Shown: positions 51,666-59,622, counted from the first letter of the stretch. The stretch is 64,000 nucleotides of DNA from Roseisolibacter agri (GCF_030159095.1 NZ_BRXS01000001.1:434001-498000), one strand, 5' to 3'. The notes: a model not told the origin generated them from the letters alone. Numbers and translations: made by a program.

Positions 51666-52866
51666 CGATGCTCGCTCCCACGGCAACGGGCCGGGCCGGG
51701 ATGTCGGGTGTGGGTGTGCTCGGCGCGATGCGCCGCGGCAGCCGGATCTCGGCCACCGTCCCGCCCTGCGGCGCGGCGGCGATGGTGAAGCGCTGCGCGG
51801 CGCCGTACAGCTGCTCCAGCCGCGCGACGGTGTTGCGCAGCCCGACGCCGCTGCCGGCGGTCGGCGCATCCGGCGCGACGCCCGGGCCGTTGTCCGTCAC
51901 GCGCAGCACCAGCGACTCGCCCTCCAGCCGCGCGTCGATCGCGACGTTGCCAGGGCCAGCGATCCGCTCGACGCCGTGCCTGATCGCGTTCTCCACCAGC
52001 GGCTGCAGCACGAGCGTCGGCACGAGGACGTCGAGCGCCGCGTCGTCGGCCGTCGTCTCGACGGTCAGCCGTCCCTGGAAGCGCACCTGCATGATCTCGA
52101 CGTAGCGCGAGAGCAGCGCCAGCTCCTCGCGCAGCGGCACCACGGCGCGGTCCGCGCCCTCGAAGCTGAAGCGCAGCAGGTCGCTGAGCCGCGCGATCAT
52201 GCGGCGCACGCCGCGCGGGTCGCGCTCCACCAGCGCCGAGACGGCGTTGAGCGTGTTGAAGAGGAAGTGCGGATCGAGCTGCCGGCGCAGCGCGTCCAGC
52301 CGCGCTTCGGCCAGCTGCGCCTCCAGGCGCGCCTCGCGCCGCGCGGCCTCCTCGCGCCGCGCGTGATAGCGCCGCGAGAGCGATCGCGCGACGCCCGCCG
52401 CGAGCACTGTGAGGTAGAGGACGAGCGCATTGAGGAACGCGAACCAGAAGGGCGGCCCGCCGCGGCCCCCGCCCGGCCCGCCGCGACCACCGCGCGGACC
52501 GCGCGATCCCGGCGGCGGGCCGAACGCGTGCCGCAGCTCGGTGCTCGCCCAGCCCATCGTCGCCGCGACCGCGATCCCGACGCCCGCGAACGCCAGCAGC
52601 CGCGCGCCGCGCCGCGCGTCCACGCCCAGCCGGTCCGCGAGCAGCAGGATGGGCGGCGTCAGCAGCGCCCAGCCGAGCGCCTCCAGCAGCGCGACCATGA
52701 TCGGACCGCGCAGCCGGTCCATGTCGTTCCCCCGCTCGTCGAACAGCCGGCTGGCGATCGAGAGGAACGCGTACAGCGCCCACACCCCGACGATCACCGC
52801 CAGCTCGCGGCGCGTCAGGTGGAGGCGCCGCTCGGCGGCGAGGGAGTCGGTCGGCGTGGACGGCAT
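51655..52866 (-). CDS. LytS/YehU-type sensor histidine kinase
   Basis: 403 aa from ATG at 52866. Four membrane helices in residues ~20-150 (AVIVGVWALYAFLSIA, MVALLEALGWALLTPPILLL, LLAFAGVGIAVAATMGW, FLNALVLYLTVLAAGVA) with a Gly/Arg/Pro-rich loop between the third and fourth. A coiled coil (EEAARREARLEAQLAEARL) joins the His_kinase domain: RRQLDPHFLFNTLNAVSALV carries the phospho-His, and LVENAIRHGVERI plus VTDNGPGV form the ATP site. There is no extracellular sensor domain, so the signal is sensed within or at the membrane. It is divergent from LTxxQ gene 2, with a LytTR-like site between them. Confidence 0.93.
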   Translation of the reverse strand: MPSTPTDSLAAERRLHLTRRELAVIVGVWALYAFLSIASRLFDERGNDMDRLRGPIMVALLEALGWALLTPPILLLADRLGVDARRGARLLAFAGVGIAVAATMGWASTELRHAFGPPPGSRGPRGGRGGPGGGRGGPPFWFAFLNALVLYLTVLAAGVARSLSRRYHARREEAARREARLEAQLAEARLDALRRQLDPHFLFNTLNAVSALVERDPRGVRRMIARLSDLLRFSFEGADRAVVPLREELALLSRYVEIMQVRFQGRLTVETTADDAALDVLVPTLVLQPLVENAIRHGVERIAGPGNVAIDARLEGESLVLRVTDNGPGVAPDAPTAGSGVGLRNTVARLEQLYGAAQRFTIAAAPQGGTVAEIRLPRRIAPSTPTPDIPARPVAVGASIDDR

Positions 52867-52947
52867 CGGAGGTCGGGAGATGCCGGGATCGTACCGGGGG
52901 CGCCACGCCGGGGCGAGAGCTGCGGATGCGGATGGCATCCCGCGCGG

Positions 52948-52976
52948 CACGAGTGGCATCGACGCGCCACGAACGG
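52948..52976 (-). promoter_or_regulatory. Putative LytTR-binding direct repeat between the kinase and LTxxQ gene 2
   Basis: On the minus strand, CCGTTCGTG (52976-52968) and CCACTCGTG (52956-52948), period 20 bp. The first is identical to the second half-site upstream of LTxxQ gene 1. It lies 82 bp before the histidine kinase start and 77 bp before the divergent start at 53053, so one site could control both. Confidence 0.5.
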
Positions 52977-53052
52977 CGCGCGTGGCGGGACTGGGGGCGC
53001 GCGACGCTCGCGTGTTCCACGAGCAGCTCCGTCCTCCGACCCGAATCCGCCC

Positions 53053-53649
53053 ATGCGATCCCGACCCGTCCTCCCGCGCCTGCTCGTCGGCGGCGCGCTC
53101 GTCCTCGCCGCGCGCACCGCGACCGCGCAGGGTGGCGTCGGCGTGGCGCTCGGCGCCGTCGCGCCGGTCGCGCGCCAGCAGCCCTCCGTCGTCGCGGGCG
53201 AGGACCGCCTCGCGAACGCGGAGGACGAGGTGCCGCTCGCCGTGCTCGTGCTCGCGCACCGCGTCGCGCTCGGGCTCACGGCGCCGCAGCTCGCGCAGGT
53301 GGGCGCGCTCGCCGCGCACCTCGACTCCGTGCTCCCGCCGCTGGACGCGGAGATCGGCGCGCTGCGCGTGCGCGCGACCGTCGACGACTGGCGGCTGGTG
53401 GACGCGACGCGCGCCGCGGCGCTGCGCGAGCAGGCCCGTCGGCGCGGCGCGCTCGTCGCCGCGCGACACGACGCGCGACAGGAGGCGCGCACGGCGACGC
53501 TGGCGCTGCTCACCGCGCCGCAGCGCGACTCCGCGCTCGCGATCGAGGCGGCGACCCGTCGCTCGGCCGACGACCGGCTGCGGCGCACGCGCGGCGGCGG
53601 CTGGGGCGCGTTCGGCGGCGCGCGCGCCGACAGCACGGGCACGCGCTAA
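53053..53649 (+). CDS. Secreted LTxxQ (Spy/CpxP-like) protein 2
   Basis: 198 aa from ATG at 53053. Signal peptide LLVGGALVLAARTATAQ. The mature part is helical with LGLTAPQLAQVGALAAHLD near 80 and LALLTAPQRDSALAIEAAT near 160, placed like the paired LTxxQ motifs of Spy/CpxP relatives. Unlike its neighbours it lacks Gly/Arg-rich tracts except a short GGGWGAFGG near the end. It is followed after 84 bp by LTxxQ gene 3 on the same strand, probably one transcript. Confidence 0.68.
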   Translation: MRSRPVLPRLLVGGALVLAARTATAQGGVGVALGAVAPVARQQPSVVAGEDRLANAEDEVPLAVLVLAHRVALGLTAPQLAQVGALAAHLDSVLPPLDAEIGALRVRATVDDWRLVDATRAAALREQARRRGALVAARHDARQEARTATLALLTAPQRDSALAIEAATRRSADDRLRRTRGGGWGAFGGARADSTGTR

Positions 53650-53733
53650 CGCGCGGCGCGGTCGAGCGTCTCACGGCGCGGAAGGAGACGGGACCACGAC
53701 GTCCCGGCAGAACCGTTCACGGAGATCGACACG

Positions 53734-54333
53734 ATGCGACAGATCACGAAGCGCTGGATCCTGGGCGGCGCGCTCGCGCTGCTCGGCGGCGCGGCCCTCA
53801 CGGCCGGCGCGCAGCCGCCGGCCGGCATGCGCGAGGTACGCGGCGGCCCGGCCGGCCGCGGCGGCGCCGAGTTCCTGCTCGCGCACACGGGCGAGCTGCA
53901 GCTGACCGATCAGCAGGTCGTGCGGCTGGCGGCCATCGCGCGCCGCGCGGAGTCGCGGCGCCGTGCGCTGCGCGACACGCTGGAGCGGCAGCGCGCCGCG
54001 GCGCCGCGCGTCGCGCCGGGCGATTCGGCGGCGCGTCCGGGCATGCGTCCCGGCATGCGCCCGGGCATGCCGCGGCGCATGGGCCCTGGTGCTCCAGCGC
54101 CGGAGATGGTCGCGCGCATGCAGGCGCTGCGCGAGCAGGCGCGCGTGGACCTGCGCGATGCGCTCGCGGTGCTGACGCCGGACCAGCAGGCGATGGCGTG
54201 GACGATGCGCGACGCGGGCGGCGGCGCGCCGCGCGCGATGGGGCGCGCGATGGGGCGTGGGATGCGCCGCCCGACGGGTGGTCCGGACGGCCCTGGCGCG
54301 CGCATGCGCCGGCCAGGTCCACGGGGCGAGTGA
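53734..54333 (+). CDS. Secreted LTxxQ (Spy/CpxP-like) protein 3
   Basis: 199 aa from ATG at 53734 (GGAG about 10 nt upstream). Signal peptide ILGGALALLGGAALTAGAQ. Helical core with LQLTDQQVVRLAAIARRAE and LAVLTPDQQAMAWTM. Between them is a short tandem RPGMRPGMRPGM tract encoded by 12-nt units (54036-54075), and the C-terminus is Gly/Arg/Pro/Met-rich. The Met-rich tract might bind metal ions, as in some CpxP/Spy relatives; this is a guess. CCGTTCAC at 53713 resembles one LytTR half-site but lacks a partner 20 bp away. Confidence 0.72.
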   Translation: MRQITKRWILGGALALLGGAALTAGAQPPAGMREVRGGPAGRGGAEFLLAHTGELQLTDQQVVRLAAIARRAESRRRALRDTLERQRAAAPRVAPGDSAARPGMRPGMRPGMPRRMGPGAPAPEMVARMQALREQARVDLRDALAVLTPDQQAMAWTMRDAGGGAPRAMGRAMGRGMRRPTGGPDGPGARMRRPGPRGE

Positions 54334-54373
54334 CCGCAGCCGCGGCGGCGCGCGTGCGGTAGATTCGTCGCGC

Positions 54374-55537
54374 ATGAGCGCCTCCGTCGGCTTCACCTTC
54401 GAGACCACGCCGCGCATCGTCTGCGAGGACGGCGCGGCGGACCGCCTGGGCGCGATGGCGCACGAGCGCGGCGTGCGGCGCGCGCTCGTCGTCACCGACC
54501 GGGGGCTGGTGGACGCGGGCGTGCTCGCGGGCGCGCTGGCGAGCTTCGACGACGCGGGCGTCGAGGTGGTGCTGTTCGACGGCGTGCTCGCCGACCCCCC
54601 GCAGGCGTCGGTCGAGGAGGCCGTCGCGCTCGCGCGCCATCGCCGCGTGGACGGCGTGGTCGGACTCGGCGGCGGCAGCTCGCTGGACACCGCGAAGCTC
54701 GTGGCGCTGCTCGCCGGGTCGGACGAGGCCCTGGACGACGTGTTCGGGGTGGGGAAGGCGCGCGGGCCGCGGCTGCCGCTGCTGCAGGTGCCGACGACGG
54801 CGGGCACGGGCTCCGAGGTGACGCCGATCGCGATCGTCACCACGCCGACGCACGAGAAGGTCGGCGTCGTCTCGCCGCTGCTGTACGCGGACGTCGCGGT
54901 GCTCGACGCCACGCTCACGGTCGCGCTGCCGCCGCGCGTCACCGCGATGACGGGCATCGACGCGATGGTGCACGCGATCGAGGCGTACACGTCGCGGCAT
55001 CGCAGGAACGTGCTCTCCGACACGCTGGCGCTGCGCGCGCTGGCGCTGCTGTCGCGGCACCTGCGCACGGCGGTGACCGACGGCGCGGACCTCGACGCGC
55101 GGCGTGCGATGCTGCAGGGCGCGATGCTCGCGGGGATGGCGTTCGCCAACGCGCCGGTGGCCGCGGTGCACGCGCTGGCCTATCCGCTGGGCGGGCACTA
55201 CCACGTGCCGCACGGCCTGAGCAACGCGCTGGTGCTGCTGCCGGTGCTGGAGTTCAACCTCCCCGCCTGCGAGTCGCGCTACGCCGAGCTGGCAGCGGTG
55301 CTGCGCGTGGAGGGCAGCGCGGCGGCGCGGCCCGCGACCGGGCGCGCGCTGCTCGACGGGCTGGCCGAGCTGACGGCGGAGCTGGGGCTGGAGCGCACGC
55401 TGCGCGACGTGGGCGTGCGCGAGGACGACCTGCCGATGCTCGCGCGCGACGCGATGCAGGTGCAGCGGCTGCTGGTGAACAACCCGCGCGACGTCACGTA
55501 CGACGACGCGCTGGCGATCTACCGGCAGGCTCTGTGA
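54374..55537 (+). CDS. Iron-containing alcohol dehydrogenase
   Basis: 387 aa from ATG at 54374. NAD site: VDGVVGLGGGSSLDTAKLV near residue 100. The next conserved block is PTTAGTGSEVTPIAIV. Metal ligands: Asp/His in GIDAMVHAIEAYTS, and His residues in AAVHALAYPLGGHYHVPHG. Length matches the ~385-residue family III dehydrogenases. Substrate could be a primary alcohol, lactaldehyde or maleylacetate. Seven bp after its stop begins a thioesterase gene, so they are cotranscribed. Confidence 0.92.
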   Translation: MSASVGFTFETTPRIVCEDGAADRLGAMAHERGVRRALVVTDRGLVDAGVLAGALASFDDAGVEVVLFDGVLADPPQASVEEAVALARHRRVDGVVGLGGGSSLDTAKLVALLAGSDEALDDVFGVGKARGPRLPLLQVPTTAGTGSEVTPIAIVTTPTHEKVGVVSPLLYADVAVLDATLTVALPPRVTAMTGIDAMVHAIEAYTSRHRRNVLSDTLALRALALLSRHLRTAVTDGADLDARRAMLQGAMLAGMAFANAPVAAVHALAYPLGGHYHVPHGLSNALVLLPVLEFNLPACESRYAELAAVLRVEGSAAARPATGRALLDGLAELTAELGLERTLRDVGVREDDLPMLARDAMQVQRLLVNNPRDVTYDDALAIYRQAL

Positions 55538-55544
55538 GGGCCGC

Positions 55545-55982
55545 GTGACCGCGCGCGAGGCGCCCGAGCCGCGCGACCGCTATCCGCACCTGACGACGCT
55601 CGACACGCGGTGGATGGACAACGACGTGTACGGGCACGTCAACAACGTCGTCTACTACAGCTTCTTCGACACGGCGGTGAACCGGTGGCTGATCGCGCAG
55701 GGCGTGCTCGACCCGGGCGCCGGCGACACGATCGGCCTCGTGGTGGAGACGCAGTGCCGCTACTTCCGCCCGCTGTCGTTCCCGGACCGCGTGACCGCGG
55801 GGCTGCGCGTGGCGCACGTCGGCACGTCGAGCGTGCGCTACGAGCTGGCGCTCTTTCGCGACGACGACGTGGAGGCCGCGGCGGCGGGGCACTTCGTGCA
55901 CGTGTACGTGGACCGGGTGTCGCGCCGACCGGCGCCGCTGCCTGAGGATCTCCGTCGCGCGCTCGAGGCGCTGAGGATCTGA
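55545..55982 (+). CDS. Acyl-CoA thioesterase, hot-dog fold (4-hydroxybenzoyl-CoA type)
   Basis: 145 aa from the GTG at 55545. Active-site segment TRWMDNDVYGHVNNVVYYSF, with the catalytic Asp in DNDVYGHVNN, and a helix FDTAVNRWL. Family length and order fit a single hot-dog domain. It is cotranscribed with the alcohol dehydrogenase. The substrate is probably an aromatic or medium-chain acyl-CoA. Confidence 0.9.
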   Translation: MTAREAPEPRDRYPHLTTLDTRWMDNDVYGHVNNVVYYSFFDTAVNRWLIAQGVLDPGAGDTIGLVVETQCRYFRPLSFPDRVTAGLRVAHVGTSSVRYELALFRDDDVEAAAAGHFVHVYVDRVSRRPAPLPEDLRRALEALRI

Positions 55983-56380
55983 CGGCTGCGTGCATCGTGC
56001 TGCGTGCACGGCCTCGGGACACGACGTCGTGCGGTTGTCATCCCGAGCGCAGCGAGGAATCTACGGTGCGTGCCGCGTGGCCTGCAGTTGGTGAGCCGGG
56101 CCCGAACGGCAACAGCATTGGCAGGGATAAGATCTGACAAGATCGGATAACGACGGATGGCTCCGCGTGGCGCGACGTACCTCGCACCCGCACGGAGCCA
56201 TCCGTCGTTATCCGATCTTGTCGGACTTTCATCCTTGCTGCAGTTGCCGTGCAGGGTCCGGCGCGCATCGACTGGCCACTCGCCGGGGAGAGCAGGCCCC
56301 TCGCTGCGCTCGGGGCGACACCTGAAAGGCGCGCCGAAGGGTTGAAGACACGCAGCACGCAGCACGCAGCACGCAGTGTC
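55983..56380. repeat. Nested inverted repeats filling a convergent gap
   Basis: Three inverted repeats are nested around one centre. Outermost: CTGCGTG words at 55985-56007 against four exact CACGCAG heptamers at 56349-56376. Middle: GTCATCCCGAGCGCAGCGAGG (56037-56057) against CCTCGCTGCGCTCGGGGCGAC (56299-56319), a word known from many unrelated genomes. Innermost: GGAT-ladder copy B4. Confidence 0.75.
56096..56263. repeat. GGAT-ladder palindrome, subtype B (copy B4)
   Basis: Left: GCCGGGCCCGAACGGCAAC, AGGGATAAGATC, GATCGGATAACGACGGATGG. Right: CCATCCGTCGTTATCCGATC, ATCCTTGCTGCAGTTGCCGT, ending AGGGTCCGGCGCG. The core is CTCCGCGTGGCGCGACGTAC. It forms the inner part of the nested gap 55983-56380. 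Confidence 0.87.
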
Positions 56381-57634
56381 CTATCCGACCCTCGGCGCCG
56401 CGTACGTCGACGCCGCCAGCAGCGCGACGGCGCCCAGCAGGCGGTACTCCGCGGGACTGCGATCGGGGACCACGGACGTCGCGCGCGCCGCGTCCGTGAG
56501 CGTGTCCTCCACCAGCGCGCGACGCACCGGCGCGTCCAGCAGGTCCCACGCGGCCGTGATCTCGCCGCCGACGAAGATGCGCCCCGGGTTGAACACGCTC
56601 ACCAGCGCCGCCAGCCCGCGCCCGATGTGCGTGCCCGTCTCCTCCAGCGCCTCGAGCGCGGCGCGCTCGCCGTCGTGGGCGCGGCGCACCACCTCCTCCA
56701 CCGTCGTCGCGGGCGCGCGGCGGAGCGGCGGCTGCACCGCCTCGCGCGCGGCCGCGGCGGCGCGCTGCTCGTAGCGCGCGAGCGTCGCCGCGTTCCCGGC
56801 CAGCGCCTCCCAGCATCCGCGCTTCCCGCAGATGCACGGCGGCCCGCTGCGGTCCAGCGACACGTGCCCGAACTCGCCGGCCGTGTGCGTCTCGCCGCGC
56901 AGCACCTCGCCGCGCACCACGAGGCCCACGCCCACGCCCTCGGAGATGCTGACGTAGGCGAAGCTCTGGCTCCCGCCCAGCCCGTCCGGCGACAGCCACA
57001 GGCGCGCCAGCGCGCACGCGATCGGCGCGTTCTCGATGCGCACCTTGTAGCCCAGCCGCTCGGCCAGCCCATCGCGCAGGTCCACGTCGCGCCAGCCCAG
57101 GCGCGGCGCGTAGATCACGCGCCCCGTGCGGCGGTCCACCATGCCCGGCACCACCAGCCCCACGCCGCGCACCGTCGGCCCGTCCTCGCCGTCGGCGTCC
57201 TCCTCGCCCACGTGCGCGGCGACCAGCGCGGGGACGCACGCTGCCAGCGCGTCGATCAGCGCCTCCGGCGATGCCGGCGTCTCGAAGGCCTCGCGCGCGA
57301 TCACCTGCCCGCCGAAGTCCGCCAGCGCGACCGACGTGTGGCCCGGGCGCACGTCCACCGCGACCGCGAGGTTCCGGTTGGTGCGCACGCGCAGCAGCGT
57401 CGGACGCCGGCCGCGCTGCGCGCGCGCGGTCCCGCCCTCCACCACCGAGCCGCGCGTCACCAGCTCGCGCACGAGCGGCGTGAGCAGGCTGCGGCTCACG
57501 TCCATCCGCCGCGCCAGCTCGGCGCGCGAGATGGGCTGCAGCTCGCGGATCAGGTTGAGGACGATCTGCCGGTTGACCTCGCGCGTGGTCGTCCGCGTCG
57601 CGACGCGGAAGTTGCGCGTGTTGATCTTGCGCAT
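56381..57634 (-). CDS. ROK-family transcriptional regulator
   Basis: 417 aa from ATG at 57634. Residues 1-80 are a winged helix-turn-helix (VNRQIVLNLIRELQPISRAE, LARRMDVSRSLLTPLVREL). The ROK domain follows with VSISEGVGVGLVVRGEVL, TAGEFGHVSLDRSGPPCICG and the zinc motif CICGKRGCWEAL. Two kinase features are altered: no DxGGT at the start (AVDVRPGHTSVAL) and ENAPIACAL in place of ENDANAAA, so the catalytic Asp is missing. It should therefore bind, not phosphorylate, its sugar. It lies downstream of amtB, and a 15-bp tandem repeat occupies its leader. Confidence 0.88.
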   Translation of the reverse strand: MRKINTRNFRVATRTTTREVNRQIVLNLIRELQPISRAELARRMDVSRSLLTPLVRELVTRGSVVEGGTARAQRGRRPTLLRVRTNRNLAVAVDVRPGHTSVALADFGGQVIAREAFETPASPEALIDALAACVPALVAAHVGEEDADGEDGPTVRGVGLVVPGMVDRRTGRVIYAPRLGWRDVDLRDGLAERLGYKVRIENAPIACALARLWLSPDGLGGSQSFAYVSISEGVGVGLVVRGEVLRGETHTAGEFGHVSLDRSGPPCICGKRGCWEALAGNAATLARYEQRAAAAAREAVQPPLRRAPATTVEEVVRRAHDGERAALEALEETGTHIGRGLAALVSVFNPGRIFVGGEITAAWDLLDAPVRRALVEDTLTDAARATSVVPDRSPAEYRLLGAVALLAASTYAAPRVG

Positions 57635-57636
57635 GG

Positions 57637-57726
57637 GGGCGGGAACGGTGGGGCGGAGGACGAGACGGCGGAGAACGAAACCGCGGAGAACGGAAGGGCG
57701 TGAAACGATGGGGCGTGAGACGGTGG
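57637..57726. repeat. 15-bp tandem repeat upstream of the ROK gene
   Basis: Five contiguous 15-bp units: 57652-57666, 57667-57681, 57682-57696, 57697-57711 and 57712-57726, each starting GGCG or CGCG followed by a G/A-rich stretch with RACG at positions 8-11 and a degenerate end. A weaker copy lies at 57637. They occupy nearly the whole gap between the amtB stop (57734) and the ROK start (57634). Confidence 0.7.
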
Positions 57727-57733
57727 GACGCCT

Positions 57734-59077
57734 TCAGGCGGCGGAGGCGGGCCGCGGCGCGCTCACGATCTCGTGCGCGGGCACCAGCACGCCGTCGCCC
57801 AGCGGCACGCGGCCGCCGGTGAGCGCGCCCAGGCCGCCGTGGTACGCCGTCTCGCCGTGCTCCGCGACGTCCACGCCCGCCAGCTCCGTGTCGAGCGACA
57901 CGCGCAGCGGCTGCACGAGCTGCACGAGCGCGAGGATGCCGAGGGTCGCCGCGCCCACGAACGCCATCGTCGCCAGCACGGCGAGCAGCTGCACGCCCAC
58001 CAGCGACGCGTGGCCGGCGAGCAGCCCGTCGGCGCCCGCGGGATTGACGGCCTTCGTCGCGAAGACGCCCGTCAGCAGCGCGCCCACGATCCCCGCCGCG
58101 CCGTGGCAGGCGAAGACGTCGAGCGCGTCGTCGATGCGCGTGCGCGCGCGCAGCTGGATCATCGCGTGGCTCGCGCCCGCGGCCAGCGCGCCGATCGCGA
58201 GCGCCGCGCGCGGCGTCACGAAGCCCGCCGCCGGCGTGATCGCCACCAGCCCCACCACCGCGCCCGTCGCCGCGCCCACGGCGGTGCAGGTGCCCGTGCG
58301 CGCGAGGTCGAGCAGCATCCACGCGAACAGCGCCGCGGCGGCGGCCGTGTGCGTCGTCGCCAGCGCGCCCGCGGCGACGCCGTTGGCCGCCAGCGCCGAG
58401 CCGCCGTTGAAGCCGAACCAGCCGAACCAGAGCAGCCCCGCGCCGACGAGCGTGAACGGCACGTTGTGCGGCACGATCGGCGCGCGGCCGACGCGCGTGC
58501 GCCGGCCCAGCCTCGCCGCCGCGACCACCGCCGCGGTGCCCGCGCTCACGTGCACCACCGTGCCGCCCGCGAAGTCGAGCGCGCCGAGCGCGCGGAGCCA
58601 GCCGCCGTCGCCCCACACCCAGTGCGCGAGCGGCGCGTACACGAGCGTCGACCAGAGCACCGCGAACAGCAGGTAGGCGCGGAAGCTGAGCCGCTCCACC
58701 ACCGCGCCCGAGATCAGCGCCACGGTGATCGCGGCGAACATCCCCTGGTAGGCCGCGAACGCGAGATGGGGGATGGTCGCCGCGTAGGCCGCGTTCGGCG
58801 CCGCGCCGACGCCGCCCAGCCCCCAGTGCGCCAGCCCGCCGATCGCGGGCGAGCCGGGCGCGAACGCCAGCGAGTAGCCGACGAGCACCCACTGCACGCC
58901 CACGACGCCGAGGGCGGCGAGGCTCATCATCAGCGTGTTGAGCGAGTGCTTCTCGCGCACCAAGCCGCCGTAGAAGAGCGACAGGCCGGGCACCATCAGC
59001 ATCACGAGCGCGGTGGACACGAGCACCCAGGCGGTGTCGCCGGCGGAGAGCGCGGCCAGCGCCGCGTCCGCGCTCAT
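57734..59077 (-). CDS. amtB: Ammonium transporter (Amt/MEP family)
   Basis: 447 aa from ATG at 59077. Eleven membrane helices can be traced, starting AWVLVSTALVMLMVPGLSLFYGG. Channel residues are readable: FAGGTVVHVSAGTAAVV with the first twin His, WFGWFGFNGGSALAAN, and DVFACHGAAGIVGALLTGVF with the second twin His. The C-terminal tail (VPLGDGVLVPAHEIVSAP) is cytoplasmic. Its ATG overlaps the PII stop (ATGA), the usual glnK-amtB coupling, so PII is expected to dock on and gate this channel. Confidence 0.95.
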   Translation of the reverse strand: MSADAALAALSAGDTAWVLVSTALVMLMVPGLSLFYGGLVREKHSLNTLMMSLAALGVVGVQWVLVGYSLAFAPGSPAIGGLAHWGLGGVGAAPNAAYAATIPHLAFAAYQGMFAAITVALISGAVVERLSFRAYLLFAVLWSTLVYAPLAHWVWGDGGWLRALGALDFAGGTVVHVSAGTAAVVAAARLGRRTRVGRAPIVPHNVPFTLVGAGLLWFGWFGFNGGSALAANGVAAGALATTHTAAAAALFAWMLLDLARTGTCTAVGAATGAVVGLVAITPAAGFVTPRAALAIGALAAGASHAMIQLRARTRIDDALDVFACHGAAGIVGALLTGVFATKAVNPAGADGLLAGHASLVGVQLLAVLATMAFVGAATLGILALVQLVQPLRVSLDTELAGVDVAEHGETAYHGGLGALTGGRVPLGDGVLVPAHEIVSAPRPASAA

Positions 59078-59493
59078 GCGTCCAGCTCCGCCGCGGCGGC
59101 AGCCGTCGCGAACGCCGACCGCGCGGCCAGCTGCACCGCGTCGGCGGTCACCGGCGTGAGCGCGGAGTTGTCGCGCTCCCCGGTGCGGATGCGGATCACC
59201 TGCTCCAGCGGCTGCACGAAGATCTTGCCGTCGCCGACGCCGCCCGTGCGCGCCGCCTCGAGGATCGCCTGGATGGTCGGCTCGACGAACGGCTCGGAGC
59301 ACGCCATCTCGATCCGCACCTTGTCGTGGAACTCCAGCAGCACGCGCTCGGCGCGGTAGCTGTGGACGACCTCGCGCTCGCCGCCGTGGCCGCTGACAGG
59401 GGTCAGGGTCATGCCCGTGACGCCGGCCCGAAAGAGCGCGGCCTTGACCTCGGACAGCCGGTCGGGGCGGATGATGGCGATGATGAGCTTCAC
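59074..59493 (-). CDS. PII nitrogen regulatory protein (GlnK/GlnB-type) with altered T-loop
   Basis: 139 aa from ATG at 59493. The PII fold is clear: MKLIIAIIRPDRLSEVKAAL at the start, T-loop residues ~37-55, B-loop ARTGGVGDGKIFV and the C-loop VIRIRTGERDNSAL. Compared with E. coli GlnB the T-loop reads HSYRAERVLLEF: Tyr46 is kept, one residue is missing and the uridylylated Tyr51 is replaced by Arg (residue 50). The C-terminus extends ~27 residues beyond the usual 112. It overlaps amtB by 4 bp. Uridylylation at the standard site is therefore unlikely; ligand binding (ATP/2-oxoglutarate) should persist. Confidence 0.92.
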   Translation of the reverse strand: MKLIIAIIRPDRLSEVKAALFRAGVTGMTLTPVSGHGGEREVVHSYRAERVLLEFHDKVRIEMACSEPFVEPTIQAILEAARTGGVGDGKIFVQPLEQVIRIRTGERDNSALTPVTADAVQLAARSAFATAAAAAELDA

Positions 59494-59574
59494 CGACGGG
59501 CCTCCCGCGCAGGGGCGCCCCGCCGGTCGGTGGGCGCGCGCCGGGGCGCGCCCCCGGCGGGGCTCCTGGCTCGC

Positions 59575-59604
59575 AGGTTAGTCGGGCCCGGGTCGCCCTG
59601 TCAA
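59575..59604 (-). promoter_or_regulatory. Sigma-70-like promoter of the PII-amtB operon
   Basis: Minus strand: TTGACA (59604-59599), an 18-bp spacer, then TAACCT (59580-59575). The predicted transcript starts near 59568, leaving a ~75-nt, GC-rich leader with a possible GCCCCGCC/GGCGGGGC hairpin before the ATG at 59493. Confidence 0.5.
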
Positions 59605-59622
59605 CGAAATTCTGCGCACCGA

